Positions 4,947-11,629 of a stretch of DNA of 12,088 bases are shown here, in pieces. The stretch is from JBKEDC01 sp047974225. GTDB taxonomy: Bacteria; Bacteroidota; Bacteroidia; Bacteroidales; Prolixibacteraceae. The stretch covers positions 1 through 12,088 of the forward strand of contig JBKECD010000017.1 of assembly GCA_047974225.1 (NCBI GenBank). The letters are read 5' to 3'. A model generated the notes under the pieces. That model had not been told where the DNA came from and did no database searches. It saw nothing but the letters and a program-made list of their open reading frames with translations. Every line of letters starts with the position of its first letter. Within the stretch, counting starts at the first letter, position 1. The position numbers were made by a program, and so were the translations under genes.

Positions 4947-6032
4947 ATGACAGAGGCAAAAAAAGTCAGTTTGATTTTAGAAGATGGCACTCGCTTTGAG
5001 GGCAAATCTTTCGGCTATGAAAAATCGGTGGCAGGCGAAATCGTGTTCTACACCGCCATGACAGGCTACCCTGAAAGCTTAACCGACCCTTCTTATACAG
5101 GGCAGATTTTGGTTTCAACTTTCCCCCTAATCGGAAACTATGGCACGCCAACGGATGGCGTGGCTAACAAGATTTATGAAAACTTTGAGTCGGACAAAAT
5201 CCACACTTCGGGTCTGATTATTTCTGATTATTCGGTGGAATATAGTCACTGGAATGCGCAAAAAAGCTTGGGCGACTGGCTCAAAGAGCAACAAGTGCCG
5301 GGAATTTATGGCATCGACACTCGTGCGCTGACTAAAATCTTGCGCGAAAAGGGTTCGATGCTCGGTAAAATTGAATTTGAGGAAGAGCCAATTGAGCTGT
5401 ATGACCCTAATGCTGAAAACCTGATTGCCAAAGTGAGCTGCGATGTGGTGGAAACTTATGGCGAGGGCGAGCATAAAGTGGTGCTCATCGACTGCGGCAC
5501 GAAAAACAATATCATCCGCTGTCTTTTGAACCGAAACACCACGGTGGTGCGTGTGCCTTGGGACTATGATTTCACGCAAGAGGATTATGATGGGGTGTTC
5601 ATCTCTAATGGTCCGGGCGACCCTGCGCAAGCCGATGCCACAGTGGAAAATATCCGCAAAGCCATTGAAATTGGCAAGCCAATCATGGGCATTTGCATGG
5701 GCAATCAGCTGCTCGCTCGTGCTGCTGGCGCAAAAACCTATAAAATGCCTTTCGGACACCGAAGCCACAACCAACCGGTGCTGCTGGCTGATAGCGACCG
5801 TTGCTTCATCACCTCGCAAAACCATGGTTTCGCCATCGACACCAAAACCCTTTCCGAAGATTGGGAAGAGCTGTTTGTGAATGTGAATGACGGCACCAAC
5901 GAGGGTATCCGCCACAAATCGAAACCTTTCTTTTCGACACAATTCCACCCCGAAGCCTCTAGTGGACCTGTGGATACGGAGTATCTCTTCGATGAGTTTA
6001 TTGCTAATATTGTGAAATCTAAAAACGCTTAA
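4947..6032 (+). CDS. carA: Carbamoyl phosphate synthetase small subunit
   Basis: This glutaminase subunit releases ammonia from glutamine and channels it to CarB to make carbamoyl phosphate for pyrimidine and arginine synthesis in the cytoplasm. The 361-residue length is typical. The N-terminal CarA domain (about 1-150) has LEDGTRFEGKSFG and EIVFYTAMTGYPESLTDPSY. The class I glutamine amidotransferase domain (about 175-358) has the oxyanion-loop region ISNGPGDP at 219-226, nucleophile Cys250 in GICMGNQLLARA, SQNHGFAI, and His334/Glu336 in QFHPEA. The Cys-to-His spacing of 84 residues equals that in E. coli CarA. carB follows after 6 bases in the same operon. The leader hairpin suggests control by attenuation. 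Confidence 0.98.
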   Translation: MTEAKKVSLILEDGTRFEGKSFGYEKSVAGEIVFYTAMTGYPESLTDPSYTGQILVSTFPLIGNYGTPTDGVANKIYENFESDKIHTSGLIISDYSVEYSHWNAQKSLGDWLKEQQVPGIYGIDTRALTKILREKGSMLGKIEFEEEPIELYDPNAENLIAKVSCDVVETYGEGEHKVVLIDCGTKNNIIRCLLNRNTTVVRVPWDYDFTQEDYDGVFISNGPGDPAQADATVENIRKAIEIGKPIMGICMGNQLLARAAGAKTYKMPFGHRSHNQPVLLADSDRCFITSQNHGFAIDTKTLSEDWEELFVNVNDGTNEGIRHKSKPFFSTQFHPEASSGPVDTEYLFDEFIANIVKSKNA

Positions 6033-6038
6033 TCTGAC

Positions 6039-9000
6039 ATGGCACGCTTAAATAAAGACATTAAAAAAGTTATCGTTCTAGGTTCTGGAGCGTTGAAAAT
6101 TGGCGAGGCGGGCGAGTTTGACTACTCGGGTTCGCAAGCCCTCAAAGCCCTCAAAGAGGAAGGCATCGAGTCGGTGCTTATCAACCCGAATATTGCCACA
6201 ATTCAAACTTCGCAAGACATTGCCGACAAGGTGTATTTCTTGCCTGTAACGGCTCAGTTTGTGGAGGAAGTCATCAAAAAAGAAAAGCCCGATGGGATTC
6301 TTTTGGCGTTCGGTGGGCAGACGGCTTTGAACTGCGGTGTGGACTTGTTCCGTGCGGGCATTCTCGAAAAATATAACATTCAAGTGGTGGGTACTCCGGT
6401 GCAATCCATCATCGACACCGAAGACCGTGAAATCTTCGCTGGCAAGCTCAAGGAGATTAATGTGCTGACTCCGAAGTCGATTGCCTGCACCACAATGGAG
6501 CAAGGTTTCGCAGCTGCTAAGGAGGTGGGATTCCCCATCATCGTGCGTGCAGCCTACACGCTTGGCGGCTTGGGTTCGGGCTTCTGTTCCAACGAGCAAG
6601 AGCTGGAAGAACTGCTCACAAGTGCCTTCTCTTATTCGCCTCAGGTGTTGGTGGAAGAGTCCATCAAAGGCTGGAAAGAGGTGGAATATGAAGTGGTGCG
6701 CGATAAATATAATAACTGTATTACGGTTTGTAATATGGAGAACTTCGACCCGCTCGGCATTCATACCGGCGAGAGTATCGTGGTGGCACCATCGCAAACT
6801 TTGTCGAATGCGGAATACCACAAATTGCGTGAGATTTCAATCCGCATCATTCGCCATATTGGCGTGGTGGGTGAATGTAATGTGCAGTTTGCGCTCGACC
6901 CTTATTCGGAAGATTATCGGGTGATTGAGGTGAACGCTCGCCTTTCTCGCTCGTCGGCTTTGGCATCGAAAGCAACGGGCTATCCGCTCGCTTTTGTGGC
7001 TGCGAAACTTGGTCTGGGCTATGGTCTGCATGAGTTGAAAAACTCGGTAACGAAAGTAACAACGGCTTGTTTCGAGCCTGCACTAGACTATATTGTGTGT
7101 AAGATTCCACGTTGGGATTTGAATAAATTTAGTGGTGTGTCGAAGAAACTCGGCAGCTCGATGAAATCGGTGGGCGAAATCATGTCTATCGGTCGAAGTT
7201 TCGAGGAAGCTATTCAGAAAGGTCTTCGCATGGTGGGCCTAGGTATGCACGGCTTCGTGGGCAATAATGAAGAACTCACTATCGACCAAATTGACACCGA
7301 ACTTGCCAACCCAACCGACCGCCGTATCTTCGCCATTGCAGCTGCTTTTGAAAAGGGATATACGGTGGAACAAATCCACGATATCACCAAAATCGACTGC
7401 TGGTTCTTGCAGAAACTGCATAACATTCACAACCTCAAAGATAAGCTCGAAGCTACGCCATCATTGGACGCTCTCGATGTAAACTTGCTCAAAAGTGTGA
7501 AGCAGTCGGGATTCTCGGATTTCCAAATTGCTCGCTTGGTGTTGGGCGCAAAAGGCAAATCGGCACACCAAGACCTCTTGAAAGTGCGCGACTTCCGCAA
7601 GGCGCAAGGCATCACTCCTTTTGTGAAGCAAATCGACACCTTGGCTGGCGAATATCCAGCGCAAACGAATTATCTATACCTTACTTATAATGGTTCGGAA
7701 CACGACATCGACTTCGCCAATGATGGCAAATCGGTGGTGGTGCTCGGTTCAGGTGCTTACCGCATCGGTAGCTCGGTGGAGTTCGACTGGTGTTCGGTGA
7801 ATGCCATCAACACGATTCGCAAAGAGGGACATCGTGCCATCATGATTAACTACAACCCCGAAACGGTGAGTACGGATTATGACACTTGCGACCGTCTTTA
7901 TTTCGATGAGCTTTCGTTTGAACGTGTGATGGACATCTATGACATGGAGCTTCCCAAAGGGGTTATCGTGTCGGTGGGCGGACAAATTCCGAACAACCTC
8001 GCCATGCGCTTGCACGGACAAGAAGTGCCTATCTTGGGTACTTCAGCCTTGAAAATTGATAATGCGGAAGACCGCCAGAAATTCAGTTCGCTGCTTGATG
8101 AAATTGGCGTTGACCAACCTCGCTGGAGCGAGCTGACTAGCGTGCAACACATCTATGACTTCGTGGATGAAGTGGGCTTCCCTGTGCTGATTCGCCCTTC
8201 TTATGTGCTTTCGGGTGCTGCCATGAATGTGGTGTCAAACAAAGAACAATTGGAGCATTTCTTGAATATGGCTGCGGCGGTTTCCAAAGAACATCCAGTG
8301 GTGGTTTCGGAATTTATCGAGCAAGCCAAAGAGATTGAAGTGGATGCAGTGGCGGACAATGGCGAGATGGTGGCTTATGCTATTTCGGAACACGTGGAAT
8401 ATGCTGGGGTTCACTCGGGCGATGCTACGATTGTGTTCCCTCCGCAAAAGCTTTATGTGGAAACCATTCGTCGCATCAAAAAGATTTCGCGCGAGATTGC
8501 GAAAGCTCTCAACATTTCGGGTCCTTTCAACATGCAATTCTTGGCGAAAGACAATGATATTAAGGTAATCGAATGTAACTTGCGTGCTTCACGTTCATTC
8601 CCTTTCATTTCAAAAGTGATGAAGATTAACATGATTGAAATCGCTACGAAAGTGATGATGGGAGTGCCTTATGAACGTCCAGACAAGTCTTTGTTTGAAT
8701 TGGATTATGTGGGTGTGAAAGCTCCTCAATTCTCTTTCCACCGCTTGCTGAATGCCGACCCTGTGTTGGGTGTTGATATGGCATCGACAGGCGAGGTGGC
8801 TTGTATTGGCGAGAACTTCTATGAGGCAATTTTGAAGTCGATGCTTTCGGTGGGCTATAAATATCCAAAGAAAAACATTTTGATTTCATCGGGTCCTGCG
8901 CATTCTAAATTGGAATTGCTCAGCACGGCTAAATTGCTTCAAAAGAACGGATACAACGTGTTTGCCACCGAAGGCACACACCGCTATTTCCGTGATAATG

Positions 9001-9275
9001 ATGTGGAATCGACCCTGCTTCACTGGCCAGATGAAGCTGACCGCCAGCCCAACATCACCACTTATCTGAAGGAGCATAAGATTGATTTGACCATCAACAT
9101 TCCGAAGAACTTCACCAAGCGAGAATTGAGCAATGGCTATCGCATTCGTCGTCAATCCATCGACTACAATGTGCCGTTGATTACGAACTCACGTGTGGCA
9201 AGTGCGTTCATCCAAGCGGTGTGCACCTATAAGTTTGAGGATATTAATATCAAGCATTGGGAAGAGTATAAGTAG
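6039..9275 (+). CDS. carB: Carbamoyl phosphate synthetase large subunit
   Basis: The large subunit (1078 residues, normal length) makes carbamoyl phosphate from bicarbonate, ammonia and two ATP. It has two homologous ATP-grasp halves: the first opens with VLGSGALKIGEAGEFDYSGS (about 13-32) and the second with VVLGSGAYRIGSSVEFDWCS (about 566-585). Each half has a Gly-rich ATP loop (TLGGLGSGF; VLSGAAMNVV) and a metal-binding segment (VIEVNARLSRSSALASKATG; VIECNLRASRSFPFISKV). An oligomerisation region lies between the halves. The C-terminal 140 or so residues are the MGS-like allosteric domain, with ILISSGPAHSKLELL and TEGTHRYFRDN. The opening motif and the ending GYRIRRQSIDYNVPLITN resemble the eukaryotic CAD/CPS1 type more than E. 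coli CarB. The TAG stop overlaps copy 2 of the GC-rich repeat, and a terminator lies about 80 bases downstream. Confidence 0.98.
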   Translation: MARLNKDIKKVIVLGSGALKIGEAGEFDYSGSQALKALKEEGIESVLINPNIATIQTSQDIADKVYFLPVTAQFVEEVIKKEKPDGILLAFGGQTALNCGVDLFRAGILEKYNIQVVGTPVQSIIDTEDREIFAGKLKEINVLTPKSIACTTMEQGFAAAKEVGFPIIVRAAYTLGGLGSGFCSNEQELEELLTSAFSYSPQVLVEESIKGWKEVEYEVVRDKYNNCITVCNMENFDPLGIHTGESIVVAPSQTLSNAEYHKLREISIRIIRHIGVVGECNVQFALDPYSEDYRVIEVNARLSRSSALASKATGYPLAFVAAKLGLGYGLHELKNSVTKVTTACFEPALDYIVCKIPRWDLNKFSGVSKKLGSSMKSVGEIMSIGRSFEEAIQKGLRMVGLGMHGFVGNNEELTIDQIDTELANPTDRRIFAIAAAFEKGYTVEQIHDITKIDCWFLQKLHNIHNLKDKLEATPSLDALDVNLLKSVKQSGFSDFQIARLVLGAKGKSAHQDLLKVRDFRKAQGITPFVKQIDTLAGEYPAQTNYLYLTYNGSEHDIDFANDGKSVVVLGSGAYRIGSSVEFDWCSVNAINTIRKEGHRAIMINYNPETVSTDYDTCDRLYFDELSFERVMDIYDMELPKGVIVSVGGQIPNNLAMRLHGQEVPILGTSALKIDNAEDRQKFSSLLDEIGVDQPRWSELTSVQHIYDFVDEVGFPVLIRPSYVLSGAAMNVVSNKEQLEHFLNMAAAVSKEHPVVVSEFIEQAKEIEVDAVADNGEMVAYAISEHVEYAGVHSGDATIVFPPQKLYVETIRRIKKISREIAKALNISGPFNMQFLAKDNDIKVIECNLRASRSFPFISKVMKINMIEIATKVMMGVPYERPDKSLFELDYVGVKAPQFSFHRLLNADPVLGVDMASTGEVACIGENFYEAILKSMLSVGYKYPKKNILISSGPAHSKLELLSTAKLLQKNGYNVFATEGTHRYFRDNDVESTLLHWPDEADRQPNITTYLKEHKIDLTINIPKNFTKRELSNGYRIRRQSIDYNVPLITNSRVASAFIQAVCTYKFEDINIKHWEEYK

Positions 9276-9328
9276 CCCCCTCCAGCTCCCCCGCACTTCG
9301 ACTACGCTCAGCAACCGAGGGGGAGGGA
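9274..9328 (+). repeat. GC-rich palindromic repeat, copy 2, with nested insert
   Basis: The arms agccccctccagctccccc and gagggggaggga match the other copies, and the element overlaps the TAG stop of carB. The usual gaa loop is replaced by about 23 bases (about 9294-9316) containing cttcgactacgctcagcaac. That inserted sequence resembles a separate short repeat I recall as common in Bacteroidota genomes, making this a composite element. Confidence 0.8.
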
Positions 9329-9355
9329 CAGAGGCACAAAGCTCGACAAATTGAG

Positions 9356-9387
9356 AAAGGAGAAAGCGGAATGCTTTCTCCTTTTCT
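9356..9387 (+). terminator. Rho-independent terminator after carAB
   Basis: A perfect 12-bp stem pairs aaaggagaaagc (9356-9367) with gctttctccttt (9373-9384) around the loop ggaat. The 3' arm merges into a T-rich stretch (tttt ct atttt). It lies about 80 bases after the carB stop. Confidence 0.75.
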
Positions 9388-9395
9388 ATTTTCAT

Positions 9396-9447
9396 TATAT
9401 TTGCGGTGAAATACTTATCTGAGTTGCTGAAAATCGAATTATCTTTG
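9396..9447 (+). promoter_or_regulatory. Two candidate -7 boxes before the small membrane protein
   Basis: TATATTTG at 9396-9403 and TATCTTTG at 9440-9447 both match TAnnTTTG. The nearer box lies 17 bases before the ATG at 9465. A TTG at 9424-9426 is only 13 bp from the nearer box, shorter than usual, so the functional start is unsure. Confidence 0.4.
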
Positions 9448-9464
9448 AGCTAGAATTATCAATT

Positions 9465-9677
9465 ATGAACATCACTCGCACCAAAGCACTTTTAGCTTTT
9501 CTCACCGGATTAGCCGATGGGCTCATCACTCGGCTACTCCTCAACTGGATATTCCCCAACATGAACCGCATCACTTCCACCTGCATTGTGATGGGCGTGG
9601 GACTATGTTCGTTTCTGATGGCAGCGAAGCTCTTCAATAAGGAGCCCCCTCCAACTCCCCCGAAGGGGGAGAGTTAG
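9465..9677 (+). CDS. Small predicted membrane protein with repeat-derived C-terminus
   Basis: The 70-residue product has a short polar N-terminus and two hydrophobic segments (about residues 8-30 and 36-56), so a two-helix inner-membrane protein is likely. I recognise no family. The last residues, EPPPTPPKGES, are encoded by copy 3 of the GC-rich palindromic repeat, which also supplies the context of the TAG stop. Before that insertion the protein probably ended soon after AAKLFNK. A -7 box upstream and a coherent hydrophobic pattern support a real gene, but short length and lack of a known family limit confidence. Confidence 0.5.
   Translation: MNITRTKALLAFLTGLADGLITRLLLNWIFPNMNRITSTCIVMGVGLCSFLMAAKLFNKEPPPTPPKGES
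9643..9675 (+). repeat. GC-rich palindromic repeat, copy 3 (inside a coding region)
   Basis: The element agccccctccaactccccc with gaa loop and gggggaga arm lies at the 3' end of the small membrane protein gene and is translated as PPPTPPKGES. Its core ctcccccgaagggggag matches copy 1 exactly. Confidence 0.9.
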
Positions 9678-9683
9678 AGGCAG

Positions 9684-9715
9684 AGCCCCCTCCAGCTCCC
9701 CCTTGAGGGAGGGCT
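9684..9715 (+). repeat. GC-rich palindromic repeat, copy 4
   Basis: Same family: agccccctccagctccccc then ttgagggagggct. The right arm is altered (no gaagggggag core) but the ends agccc and gggct still pair. It begins 7 bases after the stop of the small membrane protein gene. Confidence 0.85.
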
Positions 9716-9761
9716 AAAACCACAAATATGCAATAAGTAATTAATACCACTTCGGTCTCTA

Positions 9762-9793
9762 TCCCTCCCCCTTCGGGGGAGTTGGAGGGGGCT
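9762..9793 (-). repeat. GC-rich palindromic repeat, copy 5 (inverted)
   Basis: On the minus strand it reads agccccctccaactccccc, gaa, gggggaggga, nearly identical to copy 3. It lies 8 bases after the stop of the minus-strand universal stress protein gene, in the same orientation relative to that gene as copies 1 and 2 are to fhs and carB. Confidence 0.9.
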
Positions 9794-9800
9794 TTAGGCT

Positions 9801-10898
9801 TTACGAATGAAACACCAGCAGCGGCGTTGTGGCATGAAACACCATCTGCCGAGCCACACTTGGATTGAGCAAGCGAGTGAGGATGTTTCGGCGGTGAGTG
9901 GTGAGCGAAATCAAATCCACTTCATGGCTATTGATATAGTCCTCTAAAGTGTTCAGATAATCTACGCCCTGCACAATGCCACACTCGATGCCCGCATCGG
10001 GATACTTCGCTTCCAAATCTTTCTGCAAACTAGCCAACTTCGCCTTGCTCAAAGCACTCGACTGCTCCGAGCCCACATGAATGCAAGTGATGTGTCGCTC
10101 AAACTCGCCCGACAAATCAAGTAGCTTCGCTATTGAAAGCAAATCTTTCTTGTCGAAATTAGTGGTATAGAGCAGACGTATTTGCTTATTATAGTCAATC
10201 GCTTTCGCCTGAATTGGCACAACAAGCACCGGCACTTTCGCCTTATAGATAACCCCTGCCGTGGTACTTCCCACAATATCATTGTTTTCCCCCGGACCTT
10301 TCGAGCCCATCACCACCAGCTTGGGCGGATTACTTTCGATATAATCAAGAATATCATCTTCGGGATAACCAATCTTAACTACCACCTCATTTTTCACTGT
10401 TTCCCAACGCTCCATACCGATTTCCTCCGCCAACTTTTGCAGAAAATAAGCAAACTGATTATTCGCCATTTCCTCACGCATCTTCATGTTTTCAAAATAC
10501 TCTGCATTCATGCTCACCACCTCGGAATAAGGCACCGTGAGAAAATCAAGCTGATTAATCACATGATAGAAGGTAAGCTTCGCCCCTAGTCTATCGGCAA
10601 TTTCGAAAGCCGATTTAGCTGCTTTATAGGCATGGTCGGAGAAATCCACCAGCACTACCACCTTATTTTCCTTTTCAAAATCAGCGTGCTCCTCCTTGCC
10701 CATAATGGCATCAACGAAAGTCCACGCTCGCTCCACATCGGCTTCACACACTTTCACTTTCACCCCCATAGCAGTAGCCCCTTGGAGGAGGTTCACATTC
10801 TTCAGACTGCTGTTAATCCCAGCATCTTGCAGCATCGTTTTCAGCAATTCCGCCTTCATATAGGGCAATTGCGCAATGGTAATTAGTTTGTCGCTCAT
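9801..10898 (-). CDS. DUF2007 - UspA - UspA universal stress protein
   Basis: The product is 365 residues with three parts. Residues 1-66 (ITIAQLPYMKAELLKTMLQDAG...VKVCEADVERAWTFVDAI) resemble the DUF2007 putative signal-transducing domain. Residues 78-228 form a UspA domain starting VVVLVDFSDHAYKAAKSAFE and ending KVPVLVVP. Its nucleotide loop reads GSKG (198-201), eight residues, then GST (210-212), one residue shorter than the usual G-2X-G-9X-G-S/T. Residues 239-365 form a second UspA domain whose loop (TTHRRNILTRLLNPSVARQM) lacks these glycines and probably does not bind ATP. Tandem Usp proteins are cytoplasmic stress-associated proteins. The protein is likely transcribed alone, from a -7 box about 36 bases upstream, and ends near copy 5 of the GC-rich repeat. 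Confidence 0.9.
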   Translation of the reverse strand: MSDKLITIAQLPYMKAELLKTMLQDAGINSSLKNVNLLQGATAMGVKVKVCEADVERAWTFVDAIMGKEEHADFEKENKVVVLVDFSDHAYKAAKSAFEIADRLGAKLTFYHVINQLDFLTVPYSEVVSMNAEYFENMKMREEMANNQFAYFLQKLAEEIGMERWETVKNEVVVKIGYPEDDILDYIESNPPKLVVMGSKGPGENNDIVGSTTAGVIYKAKVPVLVVPIQAKAIDYNKQIRLLYTTNFDKKDLLSIAKLLDLSGEFERHITCIHVGSEQSSALSKAKLASLQKDLEAKYPDAGIECGIVQGVDYLNTLEDYINSHEVDLISLTTHRRNILTRLLNPSVARQMVFHATTPLLVFHS

Positions 10899-10933
10899 GG
10901 TCAGTTGATTTTAAGTTCTTCCATTAAACATTC

Positions 10934-10941
10934 CAAAGCTA
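10934..10941 (-). promoter_or_regulatory. Putative -7 box of the universal stress protein gene
   Basis: On the minus strand this reads TAGCTTTG, a TAnnTTTG match, giving a leader of about 30 bases before the ATG at 10898. No TTG is found at the expected upstream distance. Confidence 0.5.
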
Positions 10942-11031
10942 GAGGAAGTTTTAGAAATAAAAAAGGAAAACAGAAACTTTATTCCACTTTTGCCCTCAAC
11001 AAATGTCAATTTACCAATATTTTTGATGCAA

Positions 11032-11064
11032 TTGAATGCGGTGAATAGTTTTTTACTACATTTG
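11032..11064 (+). promoter_or_regulatory. Promoter of the acidic protein - PspC gene pair
   Basis: A TTG at 11032-11034 and a -7 box TACATTTG at 11057-11064 are 22 bp apart, giving a start near 11071 and a short leader to the ATG at 11088. A second possible -7 box, TATTTTTG, lies at 11018-11025. Confidence 0.6.
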
Positions 11065-11087
11065 TCGAAACTCTAAATTAGAATAAC

Positions 11088-11369
11088 ATGTTGCCAAAAT
11101 TTTTATTAGCCGACAACTCGCAAGAAGCACCCGAAACAATCTATGTGGTGCACAACGAAGAGCCTCGCTTCATCGTGGAATGCGACATTGAAGATTTCAA
11201 CAAAGAGCAAAAAATCCATTGGATTGATGCCAAACCAAGTTCAAAAGACCTCATCGCAGCGCTTTTGGAAGATGCTGAAGATTTCCTCGAAGCGGAATTA
11301 GACTACCAAGATGTATTGCTTGGCGAGGACGAGGACGAGGACGAGGATTATGGCGACGAAGACGAATAG
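11088..11369 (+). CDS. Small acidic hypothetical protein
   Basis: The 93-residue protein has a folded-looking N-terminal part (LPKFLLADNSQEAPETIYVV, then PRFIVECDIEDF and KIHWIDAKP) and a strongly acidic tail of about 15 residues (GEDEDEDEDYGDEDE). I believe similar proteins occur widely in Bacteroidales but know no function. No signal peptide or membrane segment is seen, so it should be cytoplasmic. The tail is encoded by repeated gaggac hexamers (about 11325-11348), which could change in length by slippage. The PspC-domain gene follows after 2 bases, so the two form an operon from the promoter at 11032-11064. Confidence 0.8.
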   Translation: MLPKFLLADNSQEAPETIYVVHNEEPRFIVECDIEDFNKEQKIHWIDAKPSSKDLIAALLEDAEDFLEAELDYQDVLLGEDEDEDEDYGDEDE

Positions 11370-11371
11370 GC

Positions 11372-11560
11372 ATGAGTAGCAAAAAATTATATCGCTCACA
11401 AAACAAGATGATTGCTGGCGTGTGTGCAGGCGTGGCTGAATACTTCAATATCGACCCTACCATTGTGCGACTCGCTTTTGCCTTTAGCCTAATATTTGTA
11501 GGCTTCGGATTTTGGGCTTATATCATTGCGTGGATTATCATGCCCGAGAGGTATTATTAA
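11372..11560 (+). CDS. PspC-domain membrane protein
   Basis: The 62-residue protein is a minimal PspC domain. It opens with KKLYRSQNKMIAGVCAGVAE and YFNIDPTIVRLAF (about 5-36), followed by a single hydrophobic segment at about 32-56 ending WIIMPERYY. PspC domains belong to the phage-shock membrane stress response, and in Bacteroidota such stand-alone small versions are common with unproven roles. It should insert in the inner membrane. It begins 2 bases after the acidic protein gene and ends before a strong bidirectional terminator. Confidence 0.93.
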   Translation: MSSKKLYRSQNKMIAGVCAGVAEYFNIDPTIVRLAFAFSLIFVGFGFWAYIIAWIIMPERYY

Positions 11561-11570
11561 GTCTTCTAAG

Positions 11571-11615
11571 AAAAAGAAACAGTCTGCCAAAGTTGTTGGC
11601 AGACTGTTTCTTTTT
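11571..11615. terminator. Bidirectional terminator between PspC and sigma factor genes
   Basis: A perfect 20-bp stem pairs 11571-11590 (aaaaagaaacagtctgccaa) with 11596-11615 around the loop agttg. The A run on the left and T run on the right give a U tract on both strands. It separates two convergent genes, with the sigma factor stop at 11630. Confidence 0.93.
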
Positions 11616-11629
11616 GGAAGCCCCTCAAA

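Larger units (their letters stand above)
9678..9800. other. Repeat-rich gap between convergent genes
   Basis: The gap holds copies 4 and 5 of the GC-rich repeat in opposite orientations, separated by about 46 bases of AT-rich DNA. No coding region is seen. The inverted pair could form a longer hairpin and act as a bidirectional terminator. Confidence 0.6.
10899..11087. other. Divergent promoter region
   Basis: This AT-rich gap of 189 bases carries the minus-strand -7 box for the universal stress protein and the plus-strand promoter for the acidic protein. No coding region or strong hairpin is seen. Confidence 0.5.

Noticed and set aside
5127..5948. 273-residue frame antisense to carA
   Set aside because: carA is unambiguous with catalytic residues in place; the antisense frame has no recognisable domain and is open because of codon bias.
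6078..6821. 247-residue frame antisense to carB
   Set aside because: This is a shadow of the carB coding sequence with no promoter and a His/Arg-rich, low-plausibility composition.
10182..10589. 135-residue plus-strand frame within the universal stress protein gene
   Set aside because: It is antisense to a clear Usp domain and has a composition typical of reversed coding DNA.
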